Assembly: GCA_046350455.1 (NCBI GenBank)
Contig: JAXMAM010000013.1
Location: forward strand, 8,581 to 72,580
From: CAZXGD01 sp046350455
Lineage (GTDB): Bacteria; Planctomycetota; Phycisphaerae; Phycisphaerales; SM1A02
Direction: 5' to 3'
Length of the DNA stretch: 64,000 bases
Positions 1 through 8,209 of the stretch are shown here, piece after piece. The notes under the pieces were generated by a model, which ran no database searches, was not told the origin of the DNA, and saw only the letters and a list, made by a program, of their open reading frames with translations. Both the position numbers and the translations under genes were made by a program. How positions within the stretch are numbered: position 1 is the stretch's first letter; each line of letters begins with the position of its first letter.

Positions 1-2430
1 TCCGGCCAGATCGAGAACCTTGGAACAGCCACTGTGCCAGCTGGCGGAGGACCCACCTTTGCAAAGCCTTTCCGAAACTCGGGTGCCTTCTCCTTCAGCA
101 GTTCGCTCTCCATCCAGACCGGTGGCGCCTTCACCAACATGGGAACGATGACCGCCAGCGGAGCCGGGTCGCTGGCGGTATCGGGCGTGTCATCGGCGCT
201 GTTCGTCAACGACGGAACGCTGGTGCGATCGGCCGCCGGTGCGCTCTCGATCCAGATGCCGTATGCGGCTGGGACAAGCGCCGCAGTGGAGTGCACTGCC
301 GGCGAGATCCGCTTCCAGGGCCCCAGCACACACGCAGGCTCCGTCACGCTTGCATCCGGAACGGTCATGAAGCTGCAGGCCCCGTCCGGCCTGTCCGCTG
401 AGATCGTGGGCGATCTTTTCATCGCCGGGGAAGGTTCGTGCGTGGTGGCCAGTGCCACGCACATCTCGGACAACGCGGTGCTCACTGCGGCTCTGCAAGG
501 CACCTCCATGCAGGGGTTGCTCATCCAGTCCAGCTATCCAGTCACGATTGATGGCGTGCTTTCAAACGAGGGCGCCATGACCTGGGACTACGCCACCCTG
601 GACGGCCATGGCCAACTGCACAACGAGGGGATGCTCTGGCTGACTGCATCCAGCCGGCTGTTGCAAACCACACTGGAGAATCACGCCTCTGGCACTGTGG
701 TCCAGGCAGGCCCCCTGGCAATTGGCGATGCCATCGTGCTCAATGACGCTCGCGCCACCTGGCGGCTGGATGCCGGCAGCATCACCCCCGCCTCGTCGTT
801 GGCGCAGCCCTTGTTCTCCAATTCGGGAAGCATCATTCGGGCCGGGACCGCCCTGGGAGTGTTCTTCCAGCTCTCAGTGCCGCTTGCAAGCCATGACGGT
901 GCGATCACAGTTCAGGGGCCAGGCAATCTCGCTCTGAACAAGGACTGCACCTTCGACGGTGACTTCAATCTTGTGGATGTGGCTCCGTCCAGAAGCCTGT
1001 ACATGCAGGGCACCCGGGCCGACGTGTACGGCGGGCTTGATCTCATTGGCGAAGGAACATGTGCCTGGGGGACGACGTGCACGCTGGCCTGCAGTGGGGG
1101 CATCGTTCGGAACTTCATATCGCCTTCCGATCCATCGCTTGGTGGATGCATCCTCTCTGGGGGCCTGGAGTGCTCCGGAGGCGGGGCCCTGATCAATGAG
1201 GGGTTCATGGAGCTCGGCGGTTCGCGCATCGGGACTGGATCAAACCCCGGGGCCAAGCTGATCAACAGGTCACTGATGCACTCGGTGAACCCCATCGAAT
1301 TACGTGGCGAGATCGTGAACGAGTCAGGCGCCACCTTCAAGCAGTTCTCAGATGTGACGCTCCGCGGCGGAACGGTGACCAACGAGGGTGACTACCTTCT
1401 TGGGGCAGACTCCGCAGTGTCTGATGACGCGGCGGGCGGATCCTTCCTCAACCGCCCGGGGGCAAGTCTTCGGCTGGAAACAGGGGCCGCGAGCTCGAGC
1501 ACCATCTACGCGCACCTGGACAACCAAGGCAGCGTTATCGCCGCCGACGGCGGCGCGCTATCGCTCTGGGATGTGGCGCAGATTTCAGACCACACGCTGA
1601 CCGGCGGCACGTGGATCGCACGGGACGCAAGCCAAATCTGGTTCGATGGCGCCACGATCACCGCCATCGGTGCTGGCGCATCCATCATCGTGGGCGGCGC
1701 AGGCGCATCCATTGAACCCATGATGATCCAATCCATCGAGAGCGAGGCATTGCTGGAGCTCAGCGGGTCTGTCCACTCCGCCGGGCCGCTGGAGAATGAT
1801 GGCGACATTCGGATCATCGCACCCGGCATCCTGGAGTCCGACGAATCTGTTGACAACGGCATCCTGGGCGAGATCGAGGAGAAGCTCGTCCTGGGAGTAG
1901 CCGGCGCTGAGGGTCCCAGGCTGGCAACGCCACTTCTCACCAATCATGGAACCATGATCCCGGGTGGTGAGGACACTGCGGGGCCATTCACCTTGATCGG
2001 GAGCCTGGTTGCCAGCAGCACCAGCGTCATCAAGGTCCAGCTGGGAGGCCTGGCCGCGATCGTTGACCATGATCAGGTGGTGATCTCTGGTTCGTGCGCG
2101 CTCGCCGGAACGCTGGCACTCTCCTTCATTGGGGAGTACGAGCCCAGGATTGGTGACCAGTTCACCGTGCTCGTGGCGAAGGGCGGCGTGAGCGGGTCGT
2201 TCGACCAGGTGACAGGCCCCGGCACGTTTGACGTGACCTACGCCCCAGGAGCGGTGACAGTGACAGTCCTGTCCATCTCTGCGGCCGGAGATCTCAACGG
2301 CGATGGCAGGATCGACGGCACGGACCTGGGCCTCCTGCTTGGTGCATGGGGCACGTCCGAGGCGGACCTCGACGGCGATGGAACCACGGACGGCACCGAT
2401 CTTGGCCTGCTGCTCGGCAATTGGTCGTAG
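1..2430 (+). CDS. Large secreted repeat protein with C-terminal dockerin-like module (5' partial)
   Basis: The reading frame is open from the first base of the window, so the start lies upstream; 809 residues are visible. They are rich in Gly, Ser, Thr and Asn and consist of irregular short repeats built around phrases such as FxNxGxM and LxNEGxxxL, the pattern of a parallel beta-helix passenger or adhesin. The last ~45 residues (from about 763) hold two EF-hand-like loops, DLNGDGRIDGTDLG and DLDGDGTTDGTDLG, each followed by LLLGxW, and the protein ends right after the second. This is the tail shared by eight other proteins here. It is probably an exported or surface protein; the passenger function is unknown. 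The module call is firm, the beta-helix call is inferred from repeat style. Confidence 0.85.
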   Translation, partial: SGQIENLGTATVPAGGGPTFAKPFRNSGAFSFSSSLSIQTGGAFTNMGTMTASGAGSLAVSGVSSALFVNDGTLVRSAAGALSIQMPYAAGTSAAVECTAGEIRFQGPSTHAGSVTLASGTVMKLQAPSGLSAEIVGDLFIAGEGSCVVASATHISDNAVLTAALQGTSMQGLLIQSSYPVTIDGVLSNEGAMTWDYATLDGHGQLHNEGMLWLTASSRLLQTTLENHASGTVVQAGPLAIGDAIVLNDARATWRLDAGSITPASSLAQPLFSNSGSIIRAGTALGVFFQLSVPLASHDGAITVQGPGNLALNKDCTFDGDFNLVDVAPSRSLYMQGTRADVYGGLDLIGEGTCAWGTTCTLACSGGIVRNFISPSDPSLGGCILSGGLECSGGGALINEGFMELGGSRIGTGSNPGAKLINRSLMHSVNPIELRGEIVNESGATFKQFSDVTLRGGTVTNEGDYLLGADSAVSDDAAGGSFLNRPGASLRLETGAASSSTIYAHLDNQGSVIAADGGALSLWDVAQISDHTLTGGTWIARDASQIWFDGATITAIGAGASIIVGGAGASIEPMMIQSIESEALLELSGSVHSAGPLENDGDIRIIAPGILESDESVDNGILGEIEEKLVLGVAGAEGPRLATPLLTNHGTMIPGGEDTAGPFTLIGSLVASSTSVIKVQLGGLAAIVDHDQVVISGSCALAGTLALSFIGEYEPRIGDQFTVLVAKGGVSGSFDQVTGPGTFDVTYAPGAVTVTVLSISAAGDLNGDGRIDGTDLGLLLGAWGTSEADLDGDGTTDGTDLGLLLGNWS

Positions 2431-2572
2431 CCGGGAGCTGCCAGACGCGTCTGACCTCCGCGTTACTGGATGGTCGTGATCGCTTGAGAGATCGCAGGTA
2501 CCCTCGGAGATCGGCCGAAGGATGCAGGAGCGCATCGCGCGGTGAACGATGCCCTCGGCCAGGAGACCGATC

Positions 2573-3181
2573 ATGCCACACTCTGTTGGATCAGCGCCTG
2601 CTGGTGCTTCGACACGTGCATCAGGCGCCAACCCGCGGCCACCGCTCAAGGTGCGCCTGCTTGCCGAGACCAAGACCTACCTGCTGATTGCCGCGTACCT
2701 GTGGATCTTCCTGGCCACGCTGACCACGTATCGGCAGCTGGTGCAGATGGAAGACCATGTGTCATACGTCCACTATGGCTGGAGCCTCATCGAGGCGCTC
2801 ATCCTGGCCAAGCTCATCGTCATCGGCCGCGTGATGAACCTGGGCGAGCGGTTCAGGAACCGGCCGCTCATCGTGCCCACCATTCACAAGACAGTCTGCT
2901 TTGGACTGCTGGTGGTGGCATGCACCGCTGTAGAACACATCGTGGTTGGCCTCTGGCACCATGAAGGCGCTGCACAGATCTATGACCGGATCTTTGCCCT
3001 GGGAAAGTGGGAGATCCTGTGCCGGCTGGTGATGATGATCATTGTCTTTGCACCCATGTTCGCCACCTGGGAGCTTGGCCGCTACGTGGGAGAAGGCAAG
3101 ATATTCAAGCTGTTCTTCAAGCGCCAGCCAGAGGGCGCGAGGGTCGGAGAAGAGTCGCAGGAGCCTCGGCCAGCCGCATGA
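2573..3181 (+). CDS. Small four-helix membrane protein, unknown function
   Basis: The protein has 202 residues. About 27 hydrophilic residues are followed by hydrophobic segments near 36-53, 60-76, 98-116 and 128-150, then a charged C-terminus rich in Glu and Arg, so it should sit in the cytoplasmic membrane. I chose the ATG at 2573 because AGGAGA (2561-2566) lies six bases upstream; the in-frame ATG at 2549 would place that Shine-Dalgarno inside the gene. It stands alone between the end of the large dockerin protein and an HTH gene on the same strand. Conserved-looking His residues occur in THK and GLWHHEG, but I recognise no family. Confidence 0.75.
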   Translation: MPHSVGSAPAGASTRASGANPRPPLKVRLLAETKTYLLIAAYLWIFLATLTTYRQLVQMEDHVSYVHYGWSLIEALILAKLIVIGRVMNLGERFRNRPLIVPTIHKTVCFGLLVVACTAVEHIVVGLWHHEGAAQIYDRIFALGKWEILCRLVMMIIVFAPMFATWELGRYVGEGKIFKLFFKRQPEGARVGEESQEPRPAA

Positions 3182-3244
3182 TCGTTCGCGTGGTTCGGTG
3201 AACTGGAACAAGCGGGCGGCGCGCGCCCCGGAACTGCCGAGAGG

Positions 3245-3250
3245 TACGAT
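3245..3250 (+). promoter_or_regulatory. -10-like hexamer TACGAT upstream of HTH gene
   Basis: TACGAT is the hexamer found just before several other genes in this window (48988, 53040, 57198, 59762). Here it would give a leader of about 65 bases before the HTH start at 3317, passing a well-spaced ATG at 3282. Confidence 0.35.
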
Positions 3251-3316
3251 CGCCTAGCCCGGACCCGGAGCAGGAGCCGCTCATGCGGCACCTGCCAGGC
3301 GGCGGATGGGAGCTCT

Positions 3317-3673
3317 TTGAACGTGGCCAGCAAGATCAGAACATCGCCCGTCCGCAAGCGGACCACCGCGTCCTCGCCCAGGCAGGCACAGAAGGCTGAG
3401 GCCCGATGGACCTTTCTGAGCAATCACGCGCATGTGCTGCTGCTGCTGGCGGCAGAGCCGGAGATCCGGCTGCGCGACGTGGCCACGCGCGTGGGCATCA
3501 CCGAGCGCGCAGTGCAGCGCATCGTGGCGGATCTGGAGACTGGCTCGTACATCGAGCGCGAGCGGGCTGGACGGCGCAACCGGTACAAGGTGCATCCTGA
3601 GCTGCCGCTGCGGCATCCGGTGGAGGCGCATCGCAAGATCGGCAGCCTGATTGCGCTGGTCAAGGACATCTGA
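3317..3673 (+). CDS. Winged-helix (MarR/ArsR-like) transcriptional regulator
   Basis: The protein has 118 residues with a basic N-terminal ~25 residues. A winged HTH occupies about 35-95: residues 50-72 give the helix-turn-helix (IRLRDVATRVGITERAVQRI) and ERERAGRRNRYKV forms the wing. The arrangement matches small MarR/ArsR-type DNA-binding proteins that act on promoters; no sensor domain is present. The start is uncertain: TTG at 3317 and GTG at 3323 are both in frame, and GGGAG at 3308-3312 could serve either. A stronger ribosome site (GGAGCAGGAG) precedes an out-of-frame ATG at 3282 that opens a 39-codon frame overlapping this gene. The target is unknown. Confidence 0.75.
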   Translation: MNVASKIRTSPVRKRTTASSPRQAQKAEARWTFLSNHAHVLLLLAAEPEIRLRDVATRVGITERAVQRIVADLETGSYIERERAGRRNRYKVHPELPLRHPVEAHRKIGSLIALVKDI

Positions 3674-3736
3674 CTGGATGCATCAGGGTGGCGGGGATCG
3701 TGCCAGCGTCTGGCTGACGCAGCACGCTGCCGGCCG

Positions 3737-4471
3737 CTACGAGTTCCATTCGCCCAGCAGGATCCCCAGGTCTGTGCCGTCCACGATGCCGTCTGTGTTC
3801 AGGTCGCACGCGCAGCCTGGGCAATCGCCCCAGCTGCCCAGCAGCGAGCCAAGGTCTGTGCCATCCACGCTGCCGTCGCAGTTGATGTCCGCTGAGCCAG
3901 CGCAGACCGCGGTGGTGTAGAGGAAGTTGCCACCCAGCGTGACCACGCCAGCGGACTGCGATGCGTAGCCGCCCTCGTTGTAGCCCCACCGTCCATCCAG
4001 CACGTGCACCTCTGGCCCGCTCAGGAAGTTCGGTGCCTGATACATGGCATCGCCCACTCCAGCCGTGCCAGAGACCACGTACGTCTTGTCAGGCATCAGC
4101 ACGACGGGGGCCACGTCAGTCACAGCCATGCCATGCGGATCATCCAGCATGATGAAGCGGCTTCCACCTCCAACGCCGGCCAAGACCAGCGGTACTGCCG
4201 GTGCGCTGACATCCCAGATGCCCACCAAGTGCGGCTGGAAGTCCAGGTCTCCCACCAGTCGGTAGTAGGCCAGGCCTGTCACTGTGATGGGCTGCGATAC
4301 CTGGAAGGAGTAGCCCCAGTCATAGGGCCAGGCCTGCCCCCAACCACCCGGTGAGAGCGGCGTCACCGCCAGTTGATCAGCCGCAGCGGAGCGGCAAACC
4401 GTGGAGGCGAAGAGAACAGCGCAACTGGCAGCACAGACGCGCAAACACACAGTTCCGGATTGACGTGGCAT
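3737..4471 (-). CDS. Secreted dockerin-like domain protein, unknown passenger
   Basis: The protein has 244 residues. The start at 4471 has GGGAGG correctly spaced upstream and opens a signal peptide (hydrophobic core about 10-28, Ala-rich cleavage zone SAAA). The body has beta-rich phrases (VSQPITVTGLAYY, GTAGVGDAMY, LPDKTYVVSG-like) resembling DUF4082/PEP-type jelly-roll domains that describe an object's appearance, but I cannot assign one. The last ~55 residues are two calcium-loop repeats, DINCDGSVDGTDLG and DLNTDGIVDGTDLG, with LLGxW after each and CPGCAC between them. It is probably exported and anchored or docked through this tail. Confidence 0.8.
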   Translation of the reverse strand: MPRQSGTVCLRVCAASCAVLFASTVCRSAAADQLAVTPLSPGGWGQAWPYDWGYSFQVSQPITVTGLAYYRLVGDLDFQPHLVGIWDVSAPAVPLVLAGVGGGSRFIMLDDPHGMAVTDVAPVVLMPDKTYVVSGTAGVGDAMYQAPNFLSGPEVHVLDGRWGYNEGGYASQSAGVVTLGGNFLYTTAVCAGSADINCDGSVDGTDLGSLLGSWGDCPGCACDLNTDGIVDGTDLGILLGEWNS

Positions 4472-4667
4472 GAGAGCCTCCCACAAGAGATGCCTCCACC
4501 CTACCCGGCACCGTGCGCTCCCCGCATACGGAATCCCACGGATGCTGAGTCTGGACACGTCCAGCGCGTGTGCAAGCGTTCCGAGAACAGTGCCCCAACC
4601 TTGCCAGCAGCGCCAGACAGGGCATGGCATGCGCCATGAACCAAGGGAGGGGCGGGCGCGCCATGCA

Positions 4668-4701
4668 GGAAAGTAGGGACACCCGTGCCAGGCACCACTT
4701 T
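4668..4701. repeat. 34-base structured repeat, copy 1 (REP-like)
   Basis: The 34 bases are identical to 26289-26322 in the same orientation. Read on the minus strand it starts AAAGTGG and ends ACTTTCC, so the ends can pair (AAAGT/ACTTT), and it contains GTGCCTGGCAC and GGGTGTCCC, two short hairpins. It begins on the stop codon of the membrane protein gene at 4700-5608. The size and fold resemble repetitive extragenic palindromes; the family is not identified. Confidence 0.7.
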
Positions 4702-5608
4702 ATGCCTCCCCCCGCCGGACGGCAGCGATGCGCGCGCGTTCCACGGTCATCCAGATGCCAAAGGCTGCGCCCGCCAGGCCGATGGCCGCGCCGCCGATGC
4801 CGCCAAGCAGGCCCCACGCGCTGCCGTCCATGGGGAACCACACGGTCAGGCCTAGCACCAGGCCCAGGAACGCGGGCAACAGCACGCCGCCACCCCAGAA
4901 GAGGCCCAGCACGCGCCGGCGCCGCTGCACGCGGTACAGCTCCTTGAGCGCTGCAGAGCCGCGCGCGTCCAGCGGCTCTGGCTCGGTCAGCGTGCGACGC
5001 AGCGTGTACGGCAGAATGGCCAGCTGCAGCACAAACACGCCGCCGTACACGCACAGCGTGAACAGCCAGCGTGCACGCTCTGCTGCAGCGGCTTGCGTGT
5101 CTTCAGGGAACGGTGCAAATCCGCGCGCTGCCATCGCACCCAGTGCCACCATCAGCACCAGGACAGGCACCGCCCACATGCCACGCGAGATGGGGCTCTG
5201 GCGCTCGCGGTTCATCAGCGAAGCCGTGCGGATAGTGTCTTCCTGAAACGCGCCAGCGCTGGCTGTCTGGCCCACTGCACCACTGCGCCCTCCCCACGCT
5301 GGATTCCTGGCGATCACCGCAGGCATGGCCAGGAAGAACCAGAGCGGGAAGAACAGCGTCCACCAGAAGCTGGCCAGCGACATGGCCCAGGCAAAGCGGA
5401 GCCCGGCGAGCAACAGACCCACCCACAGGGCGAGCGCCAGCACCGTGCAGCACGTCAGCAGCAGCACTCGTCCGCGGGCCTTCAGCCGCCCTGCATCATC
5501 GGTGACCCGGTTGGGCACCAGCAGCGCAAAGACCAGCGGCACCAGCAGCATGACAGGCACAAACACCAGCATGAACAGACGGCCGATCGGCAAGAGTGAG
5601 TCGTTCAT
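4700..5608 (-). CDS. Seven-helix membrane protein downstream of a GntR regulator
   Basis: The protein has 302 residues with about seven hydrophobic segments: near 10-30, 45-66, 72-97, 140-160, 183-204, 238-262 and 268-290. I chose 5608 because AAAGGAG precedes it by eight bases; longer in-frame extensions would run into the upstream gene. It starts 13 bases after the GntR stop, so the two form an operon, a pairing typical of YtrA-type GntR regulators and membrane proteins or ABC exporters. No ATP-binding motif is visible. It resembles DUF1648/SdpI-type membrane proteins in layout only. The stop codon overlaps a 34-base repeat. The function is unknown. Confidence 0.75.
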   Translation of the reverse strand: MNDSLLPIGRLFMLVFVPVMLLVPLVFALLVPNRVTDDAGRLKARGRVLLLTCCTVLALALWVGLLLAGLRFAWAMSLASFWWTLFFPLWFFLAMPAVIARNPAWGGRSGAVGQTASAGAFQEDTIRTASLMNRERQSPISRGMWAVPVLVLMVALGAMAARGFAPFPEDTQAAAAERARWLFTLCVYGGVFVLQLAILPYTLRRTLTEPEPLDARGSAALKELYRVQRRRRVLGLFWGGGVLLPAFLGLVLGLTVWFPMDGSAWGLLGGIGGAAIGLAGAAFGIWMTVERARIAAVRRGEA

Positions 5609-5621
5609 AGGGAGTCTCCTT

Positions 5622-6011
5622 TCAGGCGTCCTTCCACAGGCGGTCCATCTGCCTGTCCAGCATCTGGCTGACGGCAGCACGTGTGAGCCCAGCGATCTTG
5701 GCGTCGGCAAGCGCAGCTGCCAGGCCAGCGTCGATGCGCTTGCGTTCCTCTGTCTTGGGGCCAGCCATGCGCTCCACAGTGGCGATGACCACCGTGCCCC
5801 GGCCCCGCACAGAGGCCAGAAGGCCAGCGTCGGTCAGTTCGCGATAGGCGCGTGCCACCGTGTTCAGGTTGATTCCAAGGTCTGCGGCCAGCTGCCGCAC
5901 TGGGGGCAGCTCATCCCCCTCTGCCAGCGCGCCAGAGGCGATCAGGCCGCGGAGGCCTGCCACCAGCTGGTCATGCAGCGGAACAGGGCTGGCAAGCGAA
6001 ACGCTGAGCAT
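5622..6011 (-). CDS. GntR-family (YtrA-like) transcriptional regulator
   Basis: The protein has 129 residues. The N-terminal ~70 residues are a GntR winged HTH: PLHDQLVAGLRGLIASGALAEG, then LPPVRQLAADLGINLNTVARAYREL and the wing GRGTVVI. The short helical C-terminus (about 80-129) without an effector domain is typical of the YtrA subfamily, which usually controls its own operon. The downstream membrane protein gene follows after 13 bases. TACAAT lies six bases before the start with no Shine-Dalgarno, so the mRNA is probably leaderless. The palindrome GTATCATAC (6021-6029) overlaps that hexamer and is a plausible self-operator. Confidence 0.88.
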   Translation of the reverse strand: MLSVSLASPVPLHDQLVAGLRGLIASGALAEGDELPPVRQLAADLGINLNTVARAYRELTDAGLLASVRGRGTVVIATVERMAGPKTEERKRIDAGLAAALADAKIAGLTRAAVSQMLDRQMDRLWKDA

Positions 6012-6017
6012 GAGCCC

Positions 6018-6029
6018 ATTGTATCATAC
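6018..6029 (-). promoter_or_regulatory. -10 TACAAT and overlapping palindrome GTATCATAC before GntR gene
   Basis: On the minus strand TACAAT (6018-6023) ends six bases before the ATG at 6011. The 9-base palindrome GTATCATAC (6021-6029) overlaps it, so a repressor bound there would block RNA polymerase. The operator role is inferred from the neighbouring GntR gene. Confidence 0.45.
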
Positions 6030-6054
6030 TCTGCGACATTGGCAAGCGCCTACT

Positions 6055-6792
6055 TCAAGTCTTAGGGACAGGCGTCTCTGGGGAGGGCTTGGACGCCCCG
6101 GACTGGGCCGGCAGCGGGCTGCGCGGCCTCAGCCAGATGGCCGCCGTTCGCTCGGCCGCAACGCCCTCGACGTATGCGCTCGATGCTACGTTTGGGGCCG
6201 GTCCGTACTCGGGATGCACGACCCGGCCGGCGTAGATGACCATCTGCTTGCGCGCCAGGAGCGCCAGGTTTCTGGCGTTGCTGTTGTCCTGATACGGGTC
6301 GGCTGAATCTGGGACCATCACAAAGCCGGTCATGCGCCGCTCCCAACCTTCGGCGCTCTGGCGGCGGACGATGCCTCGGATGGACTGGAACTCAAGGCAC
6401 GCACAGAGGTCCTTGAATTCATCCTGGCTGATCACGCCAGCCTGAACGGCGCGCTGCAGGGCATTGCGTTCGCGCGCTACAGACTCATAGAGGGGCGGAT
6501 CGAAGCTCGAATACTCCTTGATCGGTCGCGTCGGATCATTGAATCCGCCGAAGGATCGCAAATCAATGTAGGCATCCATCGCAGGTGTACGCTGCAAAAA
6601 CTCGTCACGAACGCGCGCCAACTGCTCTGGCGTGAACGACTGCTCAGGGTCCTTCTCGAGATCCCTGAGCGCCCGCAGCTTCTCGCCCGTGGTAGTTCCC
6701 GTTTGGACCATGGGGACGGCGATTGGAATGCACCCCGTAGCTGCGCAGATCGACAAGCACAGCCCGAGCGCGCTCGCAATCCAGCGCGTCAT
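6055..6792 (-). CDS. Putative lipoprotein, unknown function
   Basis: The protein has 245 residues. The N-terminus MTRWIASALGLCLSICAATGC has a lipobox-like end (AATGC) and should be lipid-modified. The mature part is soluble and charged, with helical stretches (EQLARVRDEFLQR, ARERNALQRAVQAGVIS) and no known motif. The C-terminal ~25 residues are Pro/Ser-rich. The start codon overlaps the stop of the upstream 105-residue protein (TCAT on the plus strand, 6789-6792), so the two are translationally coupled. It sits back to back with the SPFH pair, which may indicate a shared envelope role; that is inference. Confidence 0.75.
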   Translation of the reverse strand: MTRWIASALGLCLSICAATGCIPIAVPMVQTGTTTGEKLRALRDLEKDPEQSFTPEQLARVRDEFLQRTPAMDAYIDLRSFGGFNDPTRPIKEYSSFDPPLYESVARERNALQRAVQAGVISQDEFKDLCACLEFQSIRGIVRRQSAEGWERRMTGFVMVPDSADPYQDNSNARNLALLARKQMVIYAGRVVHPEYGPAPNVASSAYVEGVAAERTAAIWLRPRSPLPAQSGASKPSPETPVPKT

Positions 6793-7106
6793 GGGGTCGC
6801 TCCCTCCGGCTTGGAGCCCTTCACCCCGGGGCTTGATGTCGCTGGTGGAGGGAGACTTGGCCCCACCTCGGCTTCCACTGGCGTGTCACCGATGTACTTC
6901 CACAACTCGATGGTCTCCGCGCGGCGCTGCTGATACTCCGCTTCGGTGAGCAGCCCTTCCCTCCTGGCCGTGTCCAGCGAGAGCAGCTCATCTCCCAGCG
7001 TTGGAGGGCGAGTCACCACCGGGCTGTAGTACACGCACGCTGGCGACGCCACCCACGGGAGGAGTGCCAGCACACCCAGGAGATACAGGGCCGCCTTGCG
7101 CCGCAT
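6789..7106 (-). CDS. Small exported protein with SHOCT-like helical segment
   Basis: The protein has 105 residues. A hydrophobic signal segment (about 5-22) ends at ASPAC, which could be a weak lipobox. Residues ~38-70 (LGDELLSLDTARREGLLTEAEYQQRR) match the pattern of SHOCT-type short domains: a hydrophobic helix, then G-x-[LI]-[ST]-x-x-E-[FY]-x-x-x-R. These mediate oligomerisation in many small envelope proteins. The last ~25 residues are Pro/Ser-rich. TACAGT stands six bases before the ATG, with no Shine-Dalgarno, so it is probably the leaderless first gene of a two-gene operon. Confidence 0.72.
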   Translation of the reverse strand: MRRKAALYLLGVLALLPWVASPACVYYSPVVTRPPTLGDELLSLDTARREGLLTEAEYQQRRAETIELWKYIGDTPVEAEVGPSLPPPATSSPGVKGSKPEGATP

Positions 7107-7112
7107 GCACGC

Positions 7113-7118
7113 ACTGTA
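7113..7118 (-). promoter_or_regulatory. -10-like TACAGT, leaderless start of the SHOCT-like gene
   Basis: On the minus strand TACAGT ends six bases before the ATG at 7106, and no Shine-Dalgarno is present between them. Confidence 0.45.
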
Positions 7119-7168
7119 CCGCCGCGAGCGCCGCGATCATCCTGAAATGCCCGCAGTTCTGCCCCGCG

Positions 7169-7174
7169 TATCCT
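7169..7174 (+). promoter_or_regulatory. -10-like TATCCT, leaderless start of first SPFH gene
   Basis: TATCCT is followed by six bases and then the ATG at 7181. It supports this ATG over in-frame codons upstream to 7001. Confidence 0.5.
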
Positions 7175-7180
7175 GCGCCC

Positions 7181-8209
7181 ATGATCTTTGAAGGACCGAC
7201 CGGCGTGCTGCTTGGATGCGCAGTGGGTTTCACGGCGTGGTTCCTGCTGCGGTACCTGGCTGCTGGCATCTACACCGTGAACCAGAACGAGCGAGCGGTG
7301 AAGACCAGCTTTGGGCGGGCCCAGCGTGTGGGCACTGCCACCACGCTGGATGATCCCATCTCCGCAACGCTCACTCCAGAGGAGCGCGAGCGCTACGCGT
7401 TCCCGCAGGTTCGGGTGATCCAGCCTGGCGGCCCGTACTTCAAGTGGCCGTGGGAGCGCGTCTACAAGGTGAGCGTGGCCACTGAGACAGTCAGCATGGC
7501 GCTGGACCCAGAGAACACCTCCGCCAACCAGGGTGGCCAGGTGCTGGAGGCTGTCACCAAGGACCAGCTGAACACTGGGCTGACTGGCCAGCTGCGATTC
7601 CGCATCAGCGAGCGCAACCTGTACGCGTACCTGTTCGGCGTCAAAAAGCCAATCGCCCATGTGATGGGCTACTTCGTGTCGGTGCTGCGCGAGCGCATCG
7701 CCAACTTCGAGGCGCCGCCAGGCAAGCCCGCTCCCGGCGACCCTGGTGTGGACCGCACTGAGCCCACCGCCGCTGCAGCGCAAGGTGCCATCAGCATCAA
7801 CGACCTGCGCAAGAACCTGCGCGACCTGAACGAGCACATGGACCGCGAGTGCGCCTGCGCGCCAGCCCGGTACGGCATCCAGCTGGAGGCTTCGCTGATC
7901 ACCAGCATTGATCCGCCCACAGAGGTGGAGTCTGCGCTTGCAGCCATCAACACCGCGCACAACCAGGTGTCGTCAGACATCAGCCTGGCGCAGGCCACAG
8001 CGGATCAGACCATCGTGCAGTCGCGGCGCGCTGTGGAGATCGAGACCCTGAAGGCGCAGGCCGAAGTGGAACCCCTGCGCCTGATGGCGGCGCAGCTGCT
8101 GGAGCTGAAGTCTGCTGGTGGTTCGGCTGCGCTGAGCGCCTACGTGCGCAGCGTGCGCCTGGGCCTGTACGCCAAGGCCGACCGCGTGGTGATGGGAGGT
8201 GACGCATGA
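7181..8209 (+). CDS. SPFH/band-7 domain membrane protein (HflK-like)
   Basis: The protein has 342 residues. An N-terminal membrane helix (about 6-27) precedes the band-7 domain (about 30-260), seen in VNQNERAVKTSFGRA and VIQPGGPYFKWPWERVYKV and in the later turn GIQLEASLITSIDPP. The C-terminal third is a helical, Gln/Ala-rich segment (AQATADQTIVQSRRAVEIETLKAQAE) typical of SPFH oligomerisation coils. Such proteins form membrane-bound rings that regulate proteases or organise microdomains. It overlaps the next gene, a second SPFH protein, by ATGA; the pair recalls HflK/HflC, but no FtsH gene is present here. An inserted Cys pair (RECACAPARY) is unusual. Confidence 0.85.
   Translation: MIFEGPTGVLLGCAVGFTAWFLLRYLAAGIYTVNQNERAVKTSFGRAQRVGTATTLDDPISATLTPEERERYAFPQVRVIQPGGPYFKWPWERVYKVSVATETVSMALDPENTSANQGGQVLEAVTKDQLNTGLTGQLRFRISERNLYAYLFGVKKPIAHVMGYFVSVLRERIANFEAPPGKPAPGDPGVDRTEPTAAAAQGAISINDLRKNLRDLNEHMDRECACAPARYGIQLEASLITSIDPPTEVESALAAINTAHNQVSSDISLAQATADQTIVQSRRAVEIETLKAQAEVEPLRLMAAQLLELKSAGGSAALSAYVRSVRLGLYAKADRVVMGGDA

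Noticed and set aside
1585..2673. 362-codon minus-strand frame over the large dockerin protein
   Set aside because: Antisense shadow; no recognisable protein features.
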